DNA from: Cladopsammia gracilis
Taxonomy: Eukaryota; Cnidaria; Anthozoa; Scleractinia; Dendrophylliidae
Reading direction: 5' to 3'
DNA: 64,000 nucleotides
Assembly (NCBI GenBank): GCA_022457155.1
Contig: JAJGOT010000154.1
Span: 1,498,389 to 1,562,388 of the forward strand
Part shown: positions 35,435 through 46,583 of the stretch, piece after piece
Position numbering within the stretch: the stretch's first letter is position 1
Layout: each line of letters begins with the position of its first letter
Translations under genes and position numbers: made by a program
Notes under the pieces: generated by a model
What the model saw: only the letters and a program-made list of their open reading frames with translations
Told to the model about the DNA's origin: nothing
The model's database searches: none

Positions 35435-35640
35435 GTAAGACGTCAAAAGCTTTTAAAATCGACCCATAGTGTAGAAGATAAAGCTGCGAGGAGTTCTATA
35501 ATTGTTAACTTACAAACGTTTTTTTACAGAAAAGAAAATAGCTACTTGCGAATAGTCACTCCCAATACAAATTTCACTTGGTTTGATTCCTCTTTATCTC
35601 ATGAATACGCGATCGCGATCAAAGCGTTGAACGAAATATA

Positions 35641-35907
35641 GAGCCGTTTTCAATTGAGTGTCGTAAAACCAAAACCAAAGTAATTACTCTGACCAATCAC
35701 AGCAGTCGTAAACAATCCAATGAACCAATCAGAGCTCGAAGCAATTACATTTCGGCGGCGCCAAGCACGGGAAAACGCGTGCTAGCAATTCACGATTGGT
35801 TTTGGTTTTACTTCTGATTGGTCGAGAAAGTGGCCAGCCCCAAAACGTAGCAATGCAAAACCAAAGCAATTGTGTAATTACTTTTCATACTCAATTGAAA
35901 ACTGCTC
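35641..35907. mobile_element. MITE with AGTTTTCAATTGAGT ends
   Basis: Ends TAGAGC[C/A]GTTTTCAATTGAGT inverted, flanked by TA. Inside are ACCAAAACCAAAG repeats and CCAATCA motifs. It lies in the intron where a monooxygenase exon is missing. Confidence 0.8.
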
Positions 35908-36658
35908 TAATATACGAGGACAATTATGCACATTTTTTATTCCCCAGTGTATTACATCATCCAGTAGTCTAGACAGTCTTGTTTCACTTTCACACAATGC
36001 ATATTTATGTCACGCTAAGATGTTTTGGTCGTTTTTAATTTGTTTTTCTCTTCAATTCTTTGACTTCAAACTCAATGGAAGAATGGAAGAAATGCAAGAT
36101 GCGATAGCCATAATTCAGAGAATCGCGGGATTGTAAGTTAAAAGTCTGAGTAGAGCAATTCAGAAACATAAAAAATAGTTGAAATTTCGAAACAAACCTT
36201 TATTCCGGTTAAAAATGTTCTCAAATAATACGTTGAAACACGGTTGAGTTCACCTCCGGTAAAGCTTATTTCAGCGACAGAACTATAATCCAGTGCTCAC
36301 CACTAATTTTCAGGTCTGGATTCTTAATAAACGATCTTCATCTTTCCGCTTTAAGGTTATGTTTTAGCTCGATCTAGAGGTTCATCACATCTGCTTTGGA
36401 CGATTTTGTCATAAAATAATTCTGGATTTTCAAATGAATTTTCAGGCACCACATCGCTGAAAAGGTTGGGAAAACTTTCGCTGACGGCGTCATTTTTATC
36501 CGTTTGTGCTCTTATTGGCATTAGAAATTAGCCAATCAGCGAGAGAGAATTTGCAGTTATTGTATAAAAAGGACAGTATACGCCTTATTTACATTCGTAC
36601 ATACCTTTCCCCGATTTCTTCCATGTACATGTGGTCTTTCCTTTTACTTACCATGAAG

Positions 36659-36744
36659 GGCGTGCAACATGGACCAAACACTACCGAGATGGAGTTGAAT
36701 TGCCAGAAATTGTACGAGATGACCACTATGATTTTAACTTCCAG
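36659..36744 (+). CDS. MOXD1-like: Monooxygenase exon: catalytic C domain part
   Basis: 86 nt, donor CCAG then GTAAGT. RATWTKHYRDGVELPEIVRD and HYDFNFQ; the D-x-x-Y/F-D-F-N-F-Q motif is characteristic. The acceptor (ACCATGAAG) is weak. Confidence 0.85.
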
Positions 36745-37356
36745 GTAAGTTTTAAAACATCCTAGTAAAATCATGTTAACGAAACCTTTAAATGTTAGCA
36801 ATTCTTGGTTTGTACTTGCGTCACATATTGTCATATCAAAATTCAGAAGCATTAAAAAACAGATTTCGATTCCAAAATCAGTTTATAAAATTGTAGAGAG
36901 TTTAAGGTCACTGAGCTTTTGAGTGACGATACCTTTTAACTTTGAGAAACTTGTGTACCACCATAAACGATCTAACGGAAAATCGAGTGTCACAGCTGTA
37001 GTAAAGAAAGATTAAAGTTTCAGATGAGGTAAGCTTTATCGAAATGGGAGTTGCCATAGCAACGTTATGACGTCATTCCCTGTTTTACATAATATCGAAT
37101 TACTTTTCACAATGGGATAATTTTGGAAAACGCTCTCTGGATCTTCGACCTGACGTACTTGTCCTAAGGTCTGCAAAATTTTAAGAATTTCTATGAAAGC
37201 GTTTTCAAGAAAATTTCGAGTGAAGTTTGAAGGTGTTTAAATATAACCAAAAACAAAACAATTTTGAAATATTATTTAAAATCATGTCTACAAGGTTTGA
37301 TGAAATAACATTTTGGTCTTCAATGAATTTTATACCATCCAAATTTTTATATATAT

Positions 37357-38085
37357 AAAACTAAACTTGTCACACAGACGCGAGAAACTAAGCCCGTAAG
37401 ACGGAAGTAAGAACTAACGGGGAGACCCAAAAACCGTCACACAAATAGAAACGGGAAGACTAAAACACAGACGCGATAACTAAACTTGCCACACTCTCGG
37501 GAAAACTAAGTTTGTAACACAGACGGGGAAACTAAACTTGTCACGCAGACTTGTAACACGAACGGGGAACGTCGGGAACCAAAGTTGACACGCAGAAGCG
37601 GGAACTAAATTTGTCACACAGACACGAAACCTAAAGCTGACACACAGAAGGGGAACCCAAACTTATAACACAGACGGAAAGCTAAACCTGGCACACAGAT
37701 GGGAAGACTAAATTTGTCACACAGACTCGCCACACAGACGGAAAACTAAAGTTGTCACACAGACGCGAAAGCTAAATTTGTCACACAGACGTGAAAACTA
37801 AATTGATCACATATACTTGTCACACAGACGGAAAACTAAATTTGTCACACAGACGCGAAAATAAAATATGTCACACAGACGGAAAACTTAAGTTGACACA
37901 CAGACGCGAAAACTAAATTTGTCACACAGACGCGAAAACTAAGTTTGTCACACAGACTTGTAACACAGACGGAAAAGTAAAGTTGGAACGCAGACGCGAA
38001 AGCTAAATTTGTCACGCAGATGCGAAAACTAAATTTGTCACACAGATTTTTCACACATACGGAAAACAAAATTTGTCACACACCA
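37357..38085. repeat. Degenerate minisatellite, about 25-26-bp unit
   Basis: More than 25 imperfect copies of a unit like GAAAACTAAATTTGTCACACAGACG. No part is coding. Confidence 0.9.
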
Positions 38086-38753
38086 CTGAACAAAATGAGG
38101 CAGCGTGAAAGGTCTTAGTTATATCTAATTCTATTATTTGAATTGAACTCCGATCTTTTGATAGATCCTGTAAGACTCCTTTGGATTCATATAGAGATAA
38201 TGACAAAAGATGGGACAGACATGCCTTACAAAGAAATTGGTATTGATTTACACTAAAGAAAACATTATTTTTATTTTAAAAAGCGTTGATCCTGACCTTA
38301 AATTTCCGAGAAAAACATGTTTCTTTTATAATTATTTGAGCTGTACACTAAAGACAAGACAAAGATGTATAAGTATCAATTCGAAAATTCATGAGAAATA
38401 AGAATGAAGACAATTGCACTCATACGACTTTTCGCTTGGGTTGTGTGGCCCGTATCTACTTTCAGACCATGGAGTACTTTCAACCCGGACACTGACGTGG
38501 ATATTCATTGTCAGGCCAAGGGCATTTCTAAGTAAGTAAGTAACTTCTCACGTTTGGCTTTTGGCACCTTGGCCTTTTTTCTCCCACAATTAAACGGTAC
38601 GCCGCTGAAACTGACTTGCTTTGTTACATAATACGCCCTATACGGTGCTGCATTCACATCTGTAAGAAACATTGATGTGCCCATAATAATAACAAAAATT
38701 TATATAGCTCAAATTTCATGTACATGATCAAATGCGCTTTAAAAACGACCCAG

Positions 38754-39171
38754 GTCGACACATCCACCCCAGGACGGCAAATCCGCCCCAGGTCGGCATA
38801 TCCACCCCAGGTAAGTACATCCGCCCCAGGACGGCACATCCGCCCCAGGTCGGCACATCCACCCCAGGTCGACACATCCACCCCAGGACGGCACATCCGT
38901 CCCAGGCCGGCATATCCACCCCAGGACGGCACATCCGCCCCAGGTCGGCACATCCGCCCCAGGTAAGTACATCCACCCCAGGACGGCACATCCGCCCCAG
39001 GTCGGCATATCCACCCCAGGACGGCACATCCACCCCAGGACGGCACATCCGCTCCAGGTCGGCACATCCACCCCAGGTAAGTACATCCGCCCCAGGTCGG
39101 CACATCCGCCCCAGGTTAGTACATCCACCCCAGGACGGCACATCCACCCCAGGTAAGTACAGCCCACTCGC
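38754..39171. repeat. 19-bp minisatellite, 22 units, with splice-donor units
   Basis: Unit: a variable hexamer (GTCGGC, GACGGC, GTCGAC, GTAAGT and rare others) plus ACATCC[A/G]CCCCAG. With no stop in any frame and a period not divisible by 3, it opens long frames on both strands that are artefacts. Four units read CAG|GTAAGTAC, at 38811, 38963, 39077 and 39153. Confidence 0.95.
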
Positions 39172-39509
39172 CTTGGCGGTTTTCAGTGGGGCCCTGCAAA
39201 GTTGAAATAAAATAACATGTGGCTGGCATTGTAACAGCACACAAGCTGGTCAAATTAATAATGCAATACCCCATGTATAGCCATAAAATTCAATATAAAT
39301 TATTGCAAATATGGGCAACAACATACTAAGACATGTTATCATAAATGCCATTACAATTAACAAGGTACACTGGTAAACAGATCATGTACAACAGAAAAAA
39401 ACAGACACGCACACATAAAACATGAGCGCAGCAGGGTAAGCATGGCAGACCATACACACATGTCGCCGCAACAGTTGCAAACCCCATATGCTGCAAAATA
39501 TACAAGAGG

Positions 39510-40034
39510 GGGGCATTGGGGGGTTCTGAACACCGCAATACCGCCAAAAAAATTTACAAATACCGTAATATCGCAAAAAAAATCGCCAAATACCACAATA
39601 CGTCAAAAACCTTGTCCAAAATCGTTAGAATACCGAAACCGCTACTCTGTTCATTAAAATTTCCGCAAATATCTGCTTAGATTTTGTTTTTCGAATGTTA
39701 AGGCAAGTTAATGACTTTTAATTGGTTGTAAAACGACCAAAGTGTTATCACCTTTCATGTAATATAAACTGGCGTGACGGGTTAGAGGATCTTAGAACTG
39801 TTTCGAAGCGTTTTCGAAACGACAAGTTTGACAAGGACGACAAGAAACTGAAAAAGGATCAAAAAGGGTCGTACAACACTGGAGGATAACTTTTAAAACC
39901 GACCAAAACGCTAAAAAACCGAATCCCGCAGGTTTTGGGAATACCGCAATACCGCAATTTTATATTAGAATTACCGAAATACCGCATGAAAAATTGCCCA
40001 ATACCGCAATACCGCAAACCCCAATGTCCCCCTC
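39510..40034. mobile_element. 525-bp hAT-like element with 10-bp flanking repeat
   Basis: Ends GCATTGGGG and the inverse CCCCAATG next to G/C runs; ATACAAGAGG at 39500-39509 and 40035-40044. The inside is full of TACCGCAATACCGC motifs. Confidence 0.7.
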
Positions 40035-40127
40035 ATACAAGAGGCGTATCGAAAACAAAATGTGGTTGGCACTGCAACAACACACAATTCGCTCACGCCT
40101 TATAATAGTATACCTGCATAAAATAAT

Positions 40128-40385
40128 AATGACATGTGGCTGGCATTGCAACAGCACACAAGCTTGTCAAATAAAGATACAAAAATGCAGGTTGAAATAA
40201 AATATGTGGCTGGCATTGCAACAGCACACAAGCTGGTCAAATTAATAATACAAACATGCAAGTTGAAATAAAATAACATGTCTGGTCAAATTAATAATAC
40301 AAACATGCAAGTTGAAATAAAATAACATGTCTGGTCAAATTAATAATACAAACATGCAAGTTGAAATAAAATGTGGCTGACATTG
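40128..40385. repeat. Tandem repeat around ACATGCAAGTTGAAATAAAA
   Basis: Repeats of GGTCAAATTAATAATACAAA and the following block, 2 long units (with TGTGGCTGGCATTGCAACAG) and 2 short ones. A single copy lies at 39190-39270, on the other side of the element. Confidence 0.8.
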
Positions 40386-40521
40386 CAACCGCACATGTAT
40401 GCAAGTTAAAAGAAATTAAATGTGGAGCTAAAGCATGCTTCTGGCATGTAAAATCGCCCCGCGGTATAAACTACGAAACAGCGAATATTGCCCGGCGGGA
40501 TTCTAGTGCACGCGCCGTCAG

Positions 40522-40984
40522 CTAACAAACACGAGCGAGAAAGGGACGAGATTTCACGATGTTCCCAAGTAAATGCCCACGGAAATTCCTCGAGTACAAC
40601 AGAGACATAGTGGTTGAGAAGAGTGGCTCGATCGTTGGTATGACCTGAAAAACTCCGACCACCCTCACATGGAACTCGGCTCGAATATGCGAAACAAGCT
40701 CGTGAATCGAGGAACCGATCACCTCGTGTTTGGCGCCGCTAAGATCGTTAGTACCGATCTCCAGAATCAAAATATTTGGACAAATACTCGCTATAAAAAA
40801 GCAAATCGTTCCGTTTGACCGCTGAAACTGTCCTGCCGCCGACGCCATGCAAATCAACAGTGACAGAATTACTCAATTTAAAATTCCTTTGAGCACGCTC
40901 ATCGAAGCCTGCATCCAGATCTAGCTTAAGACGCTTCACAAATGAATGGCCAAGGATAAGTACCTTTGGCAATTTAGCATCCAT
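40522..40984 (-). pseudogene. SGNH-hydrolase-like ORF, frameshifted
   Basis: From the ATG at 40984 the frame reads KLPKVLILGHSFVKRL, with GHS as a possible nucleophile block, then DLHGVGGRTV. Around 40800 the similarity moves to another frame: ICPNILILEIGTNDLSG, where GTND is the block III motif, followed by an ELVSHIRAEFHVRVVGVFQV strand. One frameshift separates the halves. Such small SGNH ORFs are common in mobile or multicopy genes of cnidarians (general knowledge); here it lies in an intron of the opposite-strand monooxygenase gene, in repeats. Confidence 0.6.
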
Positions 40985-41340
40985 AAGGACAATATAAACA
41001 AAGGAATTATTACGTACCTTAAAAGTTCTAAAGGCTGCCTGGTCAAGCGAGAGATCTGCGAAGATTGTCCTCTCAAAGGTTAACCTCGTGCTATTGAAAA
41101 TACCTCACAGGGGGGTTACTATAATTGACTCCCCCTCCGCATGAATTGTCCACGTGCTTCTGGCGTGCTTTATACATCATTACATAACAATTAAACGTGC
41201 AAGACATAAAATTTTTATTGGCTAGCCAATAACTCCTTTTTCCGATAATTTTATAAGTTTCAGTAAAATCCAAGATGGCGGCAACCTGTGCGGCCATTTT
41301 GGATGACGTCACAGACTCCCAGCAACACCATAACCCATCA

Positions 41341-42535
41341 CAGGCTATCTATTAGAGGTAAAATATTTCCGAAATATTGTAACACCACAAAACCCCAAGG
41401 GATGGGTTGCAACAGCCTCCCCCGCCCACCTTGAACCACGATAGGGGTCACAGTTTGCGTGTACGTCCGAAGGTAAAAACCTGCTGTTGAAACCTCGTTT
41501 CAATTTCTCTTCATTCAGTCCGTCTGTAAACGTGTCTTTGCCAAATCCTCTTGTTGGTATGAACATAACTTGGACAGATGAAATGGTGTCAGATTTGAGA
41601 ACGAGATTCGAGAAAGCCAAAGGATTCCTGGCCATTTCCTGTAAAGGCAAGGTACGTACAACTGTGACTTATACTTCTGACTTAAATGACGACATCATAA
41701 AAAAATGGTCCCCCAGTTTGAGATTAGTGCTGTTATCAAACAAGCTCTAATCATGTTCAGACTGGAGTAAAGGGGGAGGTAGGGGGGAAGGATGGTGCAG
41801 TTGAGGGGGGGGGGGGGGGGTGCCCGCGCTGAATTTAAACGTTGATAACTTAACAATTACATCAAACAAATATCCACCAAACGTCGTGAAGTCCCGGTGT
41901 GGATAGGGTAAGCAATAGAATTTACTTTTTATACCTTTTTTTTATTAAGTTTAGGAACACTAGTTTTACACACGAGGCGAAACTGAGTTTCTTTTTTCTA
42001 TGATAGAACACTGGCTTTTGATTTTTAAAACTCTCTGTCTACCACAATGCTCTGTGGTCGTTTGTTTACGTTTTGAATATTCTGTAAAAAGGAGATGGAA
42101 TCGCACAATTTGGCTGCCATGTAATGAAATATATATTTGTTTGCATGGAAAAGGTACAATCTTTTTCACGAATACAACCAAATTTCGTGCTTTTTTCAAG
42201 GATTGTAACCGATGTAAAAGTAAAATACAACCCGTTACCGGGCGTTGCGACATCTCTGGTCGCGCTGTCACGCAAGTATATTTTTATATAAACCTCTCGT
42301 GTCGTAAAATATTGCTTTATTTATTGTATTTTATTTGGCACCCGCGGGTTAATTGAATTTTGTAGTCACGTACAGATATGCTGGCCGCCGCGGAACGTTT
42401 TAATAGGCCTGCTACAATTATCAGTATCAAAACATTGTTAACCCTCAGACGTACTAGGGAGTGGATGGCAGAGCTCATTTCAGGCTATCTATTAGCTGGA
42501 AAACATTTTCGAAATATTTTAACACCGCGAAAGCC
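41341..42535. repeat. Direct repeat pair around an exon
   Basis: CAGGCTATCTATTAG and the next 45 bases occur at 41341 and, diverged, at 42481. The monooxygenase exon 41519-41651 lies between. Confidence 0.6.
41519..41651 (+). CDS. MOXD1-like: Monooxygenase exon: late C domain
   Basis: 133 nt from TTCATTCAG to GTACGT. PSVNVSLPNPLVGMNITWTD and FEKAKGFLAISCKGK; the W-T-x-E/D segment and the Cys correspond to the region before the family's last exon. Confidence 0.75.
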
Positions 42536-43072
42536 CAACCACGGTGGGGGAATAAATTTTCGTGACGTCCGAGGAAAAAAACTTAACCCTGAAAAGAAAA
42601 TCAGTAAATCGCTCTCATATTCAACACAATCTTAGACAAGTCGACTTAAAGAAAAAATCTACTTATAATGTTTCAATTCAATGCGGGATTACTTACTGAA
42701 TTTATCATGCACTGCAACAGGCAAAAGGGATAATCTTCAGTTCTTGAAATTCACTCGCAGCCAGTTACATATAACCACAATAATACTACCATCCGTTTTT
42801 ATTATCTCCGTTAGTGATAGGAATTCGTAAAAGCTTTTCGTGCCACTTCCTGTAAATCAGTAGACTTGTTGCATGGAGATTTACTGAGAAGACGTACTTC
42901 TCATACCGCTCGTCGTTCAAATGATCAAAACATCATAAATGAAAGTTTTGTAACCAGGTATCGTCGTATGAAAGAATATCGATAATCAGAGACTTTCTAT
43001 GTAAAACGATTGACGTTGATTGATGGTGCAGATTAAGAAGGATTCTTAAAGGGGACGAACGTGCCGTCAAAA

Positions 43073-43199
43073 ATAGCCCAATTTCGATTTTTTAAAATTG
43101 AACTTGAAACAAAAGACATCACTACGAGGCTTAGGGGAATAAATCATATAAATTCCCTAAGCCTCGTAGTTGAATTTTAATACATCGAAATCGGGCTAT
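43073..43199. repeat. Palindromic MITE, AATTTCGAT-type ends
   Basis: ATAGCCCAATTTCGATTTTT at the left matches the inverse at the right; the centre holds CTACGAGGCTTAGGG and its inverse. The element at 52431-52596 has the same plan. Confidence 0.7.
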
Positions 43200-43450
43200 A
43201 GTGGTTTCGTATCATACGAAACCCCCTACCGATGTGCGCATTGCATTGTGGTAGACAGAGAGTATTTGCACAAAATTACAAACATCACATTAAAATAATC
43301 TATCTTGCAAAAAAAGCCAAGGCCTTGTCATTCCGCAACTTTTCCCATAAAAAACCTTTGAATTTATCAAATCTTCAAACTGCCACGTCAGAAATATCAA
43401 AAACACATTCCTATTTGTTGCTATGTTGTTGCTTCTGTTGTATTCGACAG

Positions 43451-43621
43451 GAAGTGAAGCCGTCTTGGTTTCCAATTCCAAAGGTCACCAAGCCATTACC
43501 TCCAGCAGAGTCAAAATGCGCTCAGCCCACCCCTGAGGGTCCTGAAAGTAGCTCGTCCTTGTTGGCTGCCACTTACAACCTTGTTGCATTTCTGATGGCC
43601 CTTCACCTGATGTTTTTGTGA
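43451..43621 (+). CDS. MOXD1-like: Monooxygenase last exon: C terminus with hydrophobic tail
   Basis: 56 codons plus TGA, acceptor TTCGACAG. EVKPSWFPIPKVTKPLPP resembles the W-x-x-x-G/P-x-x segment at the end of MOXD1; the tail SSSSLLAATYNLVAFLMALH ends in a hydrophobic stretch that suits a GPI signal or membrane anchor. Confidence 0.85.
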   Translation, partial: EVKPSWFPIPKVTKPLPPAESKCAQPTPEGPESSSSLLAATYNLVAFLMALHLMFL

Positions 43622-43655
43622 GAAACCAACACCAGTTGATTGTTTTCTTTTCCTA

Positions 43656-44090
43656 CAGTCATTTCTCTCTAAGACGGACATTGTTGGGACCGGCCCCAAC
43701 TGTCCGTCTCAGACTAATAGACACTCGAGCTCACGTGACACCAGTAATTCTGAGATAATAAAGCTGAACCTATGCACAGTGAATATACGTCTGTTTTAAG
43801 TCTGTTTAAAAGTGGTTAACTCAAGCAAAACATACAAACTGGAACAGAAATAATATTAGAAAAGTGGACTTGCTTGTTCATATTCAGCACATACTTTTCC
43901 GTTTTGGAGTATTTTTCACTAAAAATACACTTTTCAAGTTGTCCATTGATAGTTTCAAAGTGTCGGTTGTCCGTCTTAGTGAGGTATCTGTCTTATAGAG
44001 GGTTTTGTTACAGTAAAATGACCGAAAAACGGCAGGGACCAACACCAGGTGTCCGTCTTATAGAGGTGTCCGTTAAGGGAGAGTTGACTG
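43656..44090. mobile_element. Tigger/pogo-like MITE, TA target duplication
   Basis: Ends CAGTCA-[T/A]-TCTC and inverse with TCTAAGACGGACA and TATAAGACGGACAC blocks; TA on each side. The CAGT-(C/G)-A-CTCTC end with GTCCGTCTTA repeats is typical of pogo/Tigger families. 435 bp, no transposase. Confidence 0.75.
43757..43762 (+). terminator. Likely poly(A) signal of the monooxygenase gene
   Basis: AATAAA 136 bases after the stop codon, inside the Tigger-like element. Confidence 0.5.
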
Positions 44091-45453
44091 TAGCTAGTGA
44101 GTGTGAGATCACGTCGTTTCATTACTTTGTAGAAAGTAGATTTATGCTAAGCAATAAAGCATTGAAAGGTTTCATTAAAATGTTTTTTTTCATCGATGAT
44201 CGTCTGACATTGATTACTGAACAGACCCTAGCGGATAGAACAGTGAATCTAATGAAATAAAAACGCCAAAGAAAACACCTGATCATCGCGCAAGGCATGC
44301 AGTAGGTCCTCAATCCTATTGAATTTCGTGCGATTTGCTTCATTATAGGAGCAGCCGCGATTTACGAGCCTCGTGAGAAACCCATATAATATAAAAGCTC
44401 TTGGCAGGCTACAGTTGTAGGGCTTTTATCTCGTGAATACGCGAAGCGTTGAACGAGATATATTATACGGGGACAGATATGCAAATTTTCACTTGTTCCA
44501 TCAGTTGTAAACTTTTTTTAATATCCCAGTGTATAACCTGATGATTACTGTTGTGAACTTTTTTTAATTCCCCAGTGTAATTACGTCATCAAGTTGTCTA
44601 GACAGTCTCGTTTCACACAATGCATATTTACATCACACTTAGATGTTTTGGTCGTTTTAAATCTGTTTTACTCTTCAATTCTTTCACTTCAAACTTAGTA
44701 TCGAAAATTAAAACCAATCGGTGGACTCAATTTGACGTTGTTTCACATTCGCGAGATGGCTCTCAGAGCCCTTTGATTAATATTAGACTAGCAGTAATCA
44801 CAGATTATGGAGACGCGTTCGAAGGAATTTCCGGCGGAAATGAGCCCCTGAAAAAAAAACAATAGGGGCGGCCATTTGGAAGACCGGCCACCAAAAATTC
44901 TCAAATTTTACTGCACATAAACCACAGGACAACCAACACGAAATTAGGATTGCGTTCTTTGAACGCGACAATAATTGTATTGGTTAACTGTAGTAAATTT
45001 GTTTGCGCAGTGCAGTGATAAGACAGCTGTATGCATTCTCACCGTTTGTTTGCTTGCCATGCAAATAAATCGAAATATTTCTAAGTCACTAAGGGTGCTA
45101 TGGAGGACTCTGCATGGAGAGCCGTTCTCGTGATTTTATTTTTATTTTTTCGTTCGTGAAATTGCTAAAGATGCGCTATATGCCAACATGACGCCTTGTT
45201 GGTTTGATTTAAAGTCCTTTACGGCTTTTATGTTCCTACCTTATGTAACCGACGCTTTTGCGATGCACAAGCGCGAAGAACAAGCAACGAGCGAACACGG
45301 TGTGCGAGTCACATGAGGTTGGGACAAATAAAGAGATGCGCTTCTTTTTTTCTTGGGACCCTCGCGTAAAGCGCGCTCCGCACTCGCTCGTCCCTTGCCC
45401 ATCGAGTTCAGTCACCGCAAAAGCGCCTGTTATACAGGCTAATTATGTACCCT
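44091..45453. other. Intergenic with dispersed repeats
   Basis: Bases 44425-44700 share blocks with 31985-32240 and 35935-36075 (TCTCGTGAATACGCGAAGCG and the TAGACAGTCTCGTTTCAC/AATGCATATTTA block). No gene seen. Confidence 0.5.
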
Positions 45454-45617
45454 TGTAAAATACCGGCACAAATGCTTACACTTAGGCTCACTATTTATCT
45501 TTTTTAGTAGATCGATCAAGGGATAATGGTAATGTTTGCTACCAAAGTGCCCTTATGTTCTACCTGGAGCCCGAAAACAAGCCCATTTGTGCCGGTATTG
45601 GACTTTATCACCCTTAC

Positions 45618-45792
45618 AGGCCCCCCTTCACCCAAAATGCTGTGCGCGCGGTGATCACTCTCTGCGCTGAATTTCGGGAAACACAAAATTCACTCTTGAG
45701 TGCGTGTAACCAATCAGATCACGTGTATGAATAATGGGGCATTTCAAAACAAAAACAAACGACAGCAAAGTCTTTTGGGTGAAGGTGGACCT
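45618..45792. mobile_element. MITE with CCTTCACCCAAAA ends
   Basis: AGGCCCCCCTTCACCCAAAA at the left and its inverse (TTTTGGGTGAAGGTGGACCT) at the right. Confidence 0.75.
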
Positions 45793-45794
45793 TT

Positions 45795-46026
45795 AAGGTG
45801 AAGTAATACGGGCAACAAAATCGTGCAACTTGTCGTACAGCAATAGTTGTGTTGCAGGTTGCAGCCTTGATGTTGCGTCTATTACCACTTACGCGTGCAA
45901 CAATATTTCATGTTACAGAAAGGAAGACGTCGCTTCTACTTTCAGCAAAATGAAAATTTGTTGCGCACGTAGGTGGTTCTACGTGCAACATGCAACGCAA
46001 CATTGTTGCCCGTATTACTTCACCTT
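45795..46026. mobile_element. MITE with AAGGTGAAGTAATACGGG ends
   Basis: A perfect inverted end pair of about 26 bp (AAGGTGAAGTAATACGGGCA), flanked by TT/AA. It sits directly beside the previous MITE. The inside has GTGCAACTTGTCG motifs like the element at 20372. Confidence 0.85.
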
Positions 46027-46352
46027 AAGCGACATCCCACAAACCTTGGCTTTAATGTGCCTAGCTTGTTTCACAGTTTAAGTTTAAAGTAAAGTGACAA
46101 AAAAAATTATCTTACTCTTACTCTATAGCGACCGTGAGTGGTCAATTTGGTTAAAGTGCACCTAACCCCCAGTCATTTTTAACCCGTGAATACGCGCAAG
46201 CGTAATGAACGGGTTATCGGTAACGGCGGCCAATTCACTCACTCACTCACACATTCGCTTGCTCGCTCGCTCGTTCCATCACTCAGATGTAAACTTTTTC
46301 CGCATATCTACGTTAAAATAACAAAATTTGACCTCGTTAATTAGTCAAATTT

Positions 46353-46420
46353 AGGTGGCGCAGTGTGTAAGCGATCAGACTGTGGAGTCGAAGAACTTGA
46401 GTTCGATTCTCGTCGGGACA
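46353..46420 (+). repeat. tRNA-derived SINE-like fragment
   Basis: AGGTGGCGCAGTGTGTAAGC (box A-like) and GAGTTCGATTCTC (box B-like) at tRNA spacing. Confidence 0.5.
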
Positions 46421-46583
46421 ATTTCCATTTTTTTTTATGTTTTTTTTTTCGAACTGAAAATTACTGGTTTTTTTGTTTGGTTTGTTTGCGTTCAACGAAA
46501 GTCGTTACATTTAATTTAAAAAAAAACCCGCAATATTACGTTACCGCTCACTCGTTCCATCACTCAACTTAGTACAAATGGGC

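Larger units (their letters stand above)
31303..43621 (+). pseudogene. MOXD1-like: DBH-like (MOXD1-type) copper monooxygenase gene, incomplete
   Basis: Copper type II, ascorbate-dependent monooxygenase family (dopamine beta-hydroxylase, PHM, MOXD1), a secretory-pathway enzyme that hydroxylates its substrate at a carbon. Recognised exons: 31303-31386, 31737-31919, 33913-34015, 35271-35434, 36659-36744, 41519-41651, 43451-43621. The first three join in phase and carry TTYWC, the CuA pair in GFIHHFILYEC, and the third CuA histidine in LELHYDNP. The exon at 35271 ends in phase 0, but the exon at 36659 needs phase 1; likewise 36744 and 41519 do not join. The CuB H-x-H and Met exons, expected at exactly these gaps, are not visible. 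Either short exons escaped me or the gene has lost them. A full signal peptide and DOMON domain are also not seen. The last exon ends in a hydrophobic stretch (GPI signal or membrane anchor). I mark it as a probable pseudogene, with the recognised exons listed separately. Confidence 0.6.

Noticed and set aside
38404..38535. Short frame with a signal-peptide-like start (MKTIALIRLFAWVVW)
   Set aside because: Does not match the missing monooxygenase segments and has no partner exon; could be chance.
38754..39171. CRISPR-like regular array
   Set aside because: Units are contiguous 19-bp repeats with a variable hexamer, no spacers, and the window is animal DNA.
38654..39240. Long open frames on both strands with a PGADV/WGGC-type 19-residue period
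   Set aside because: They come from the 19-bp minisatellite, which has no stop in any frame; no family resemblance and the same region is open in five frames.
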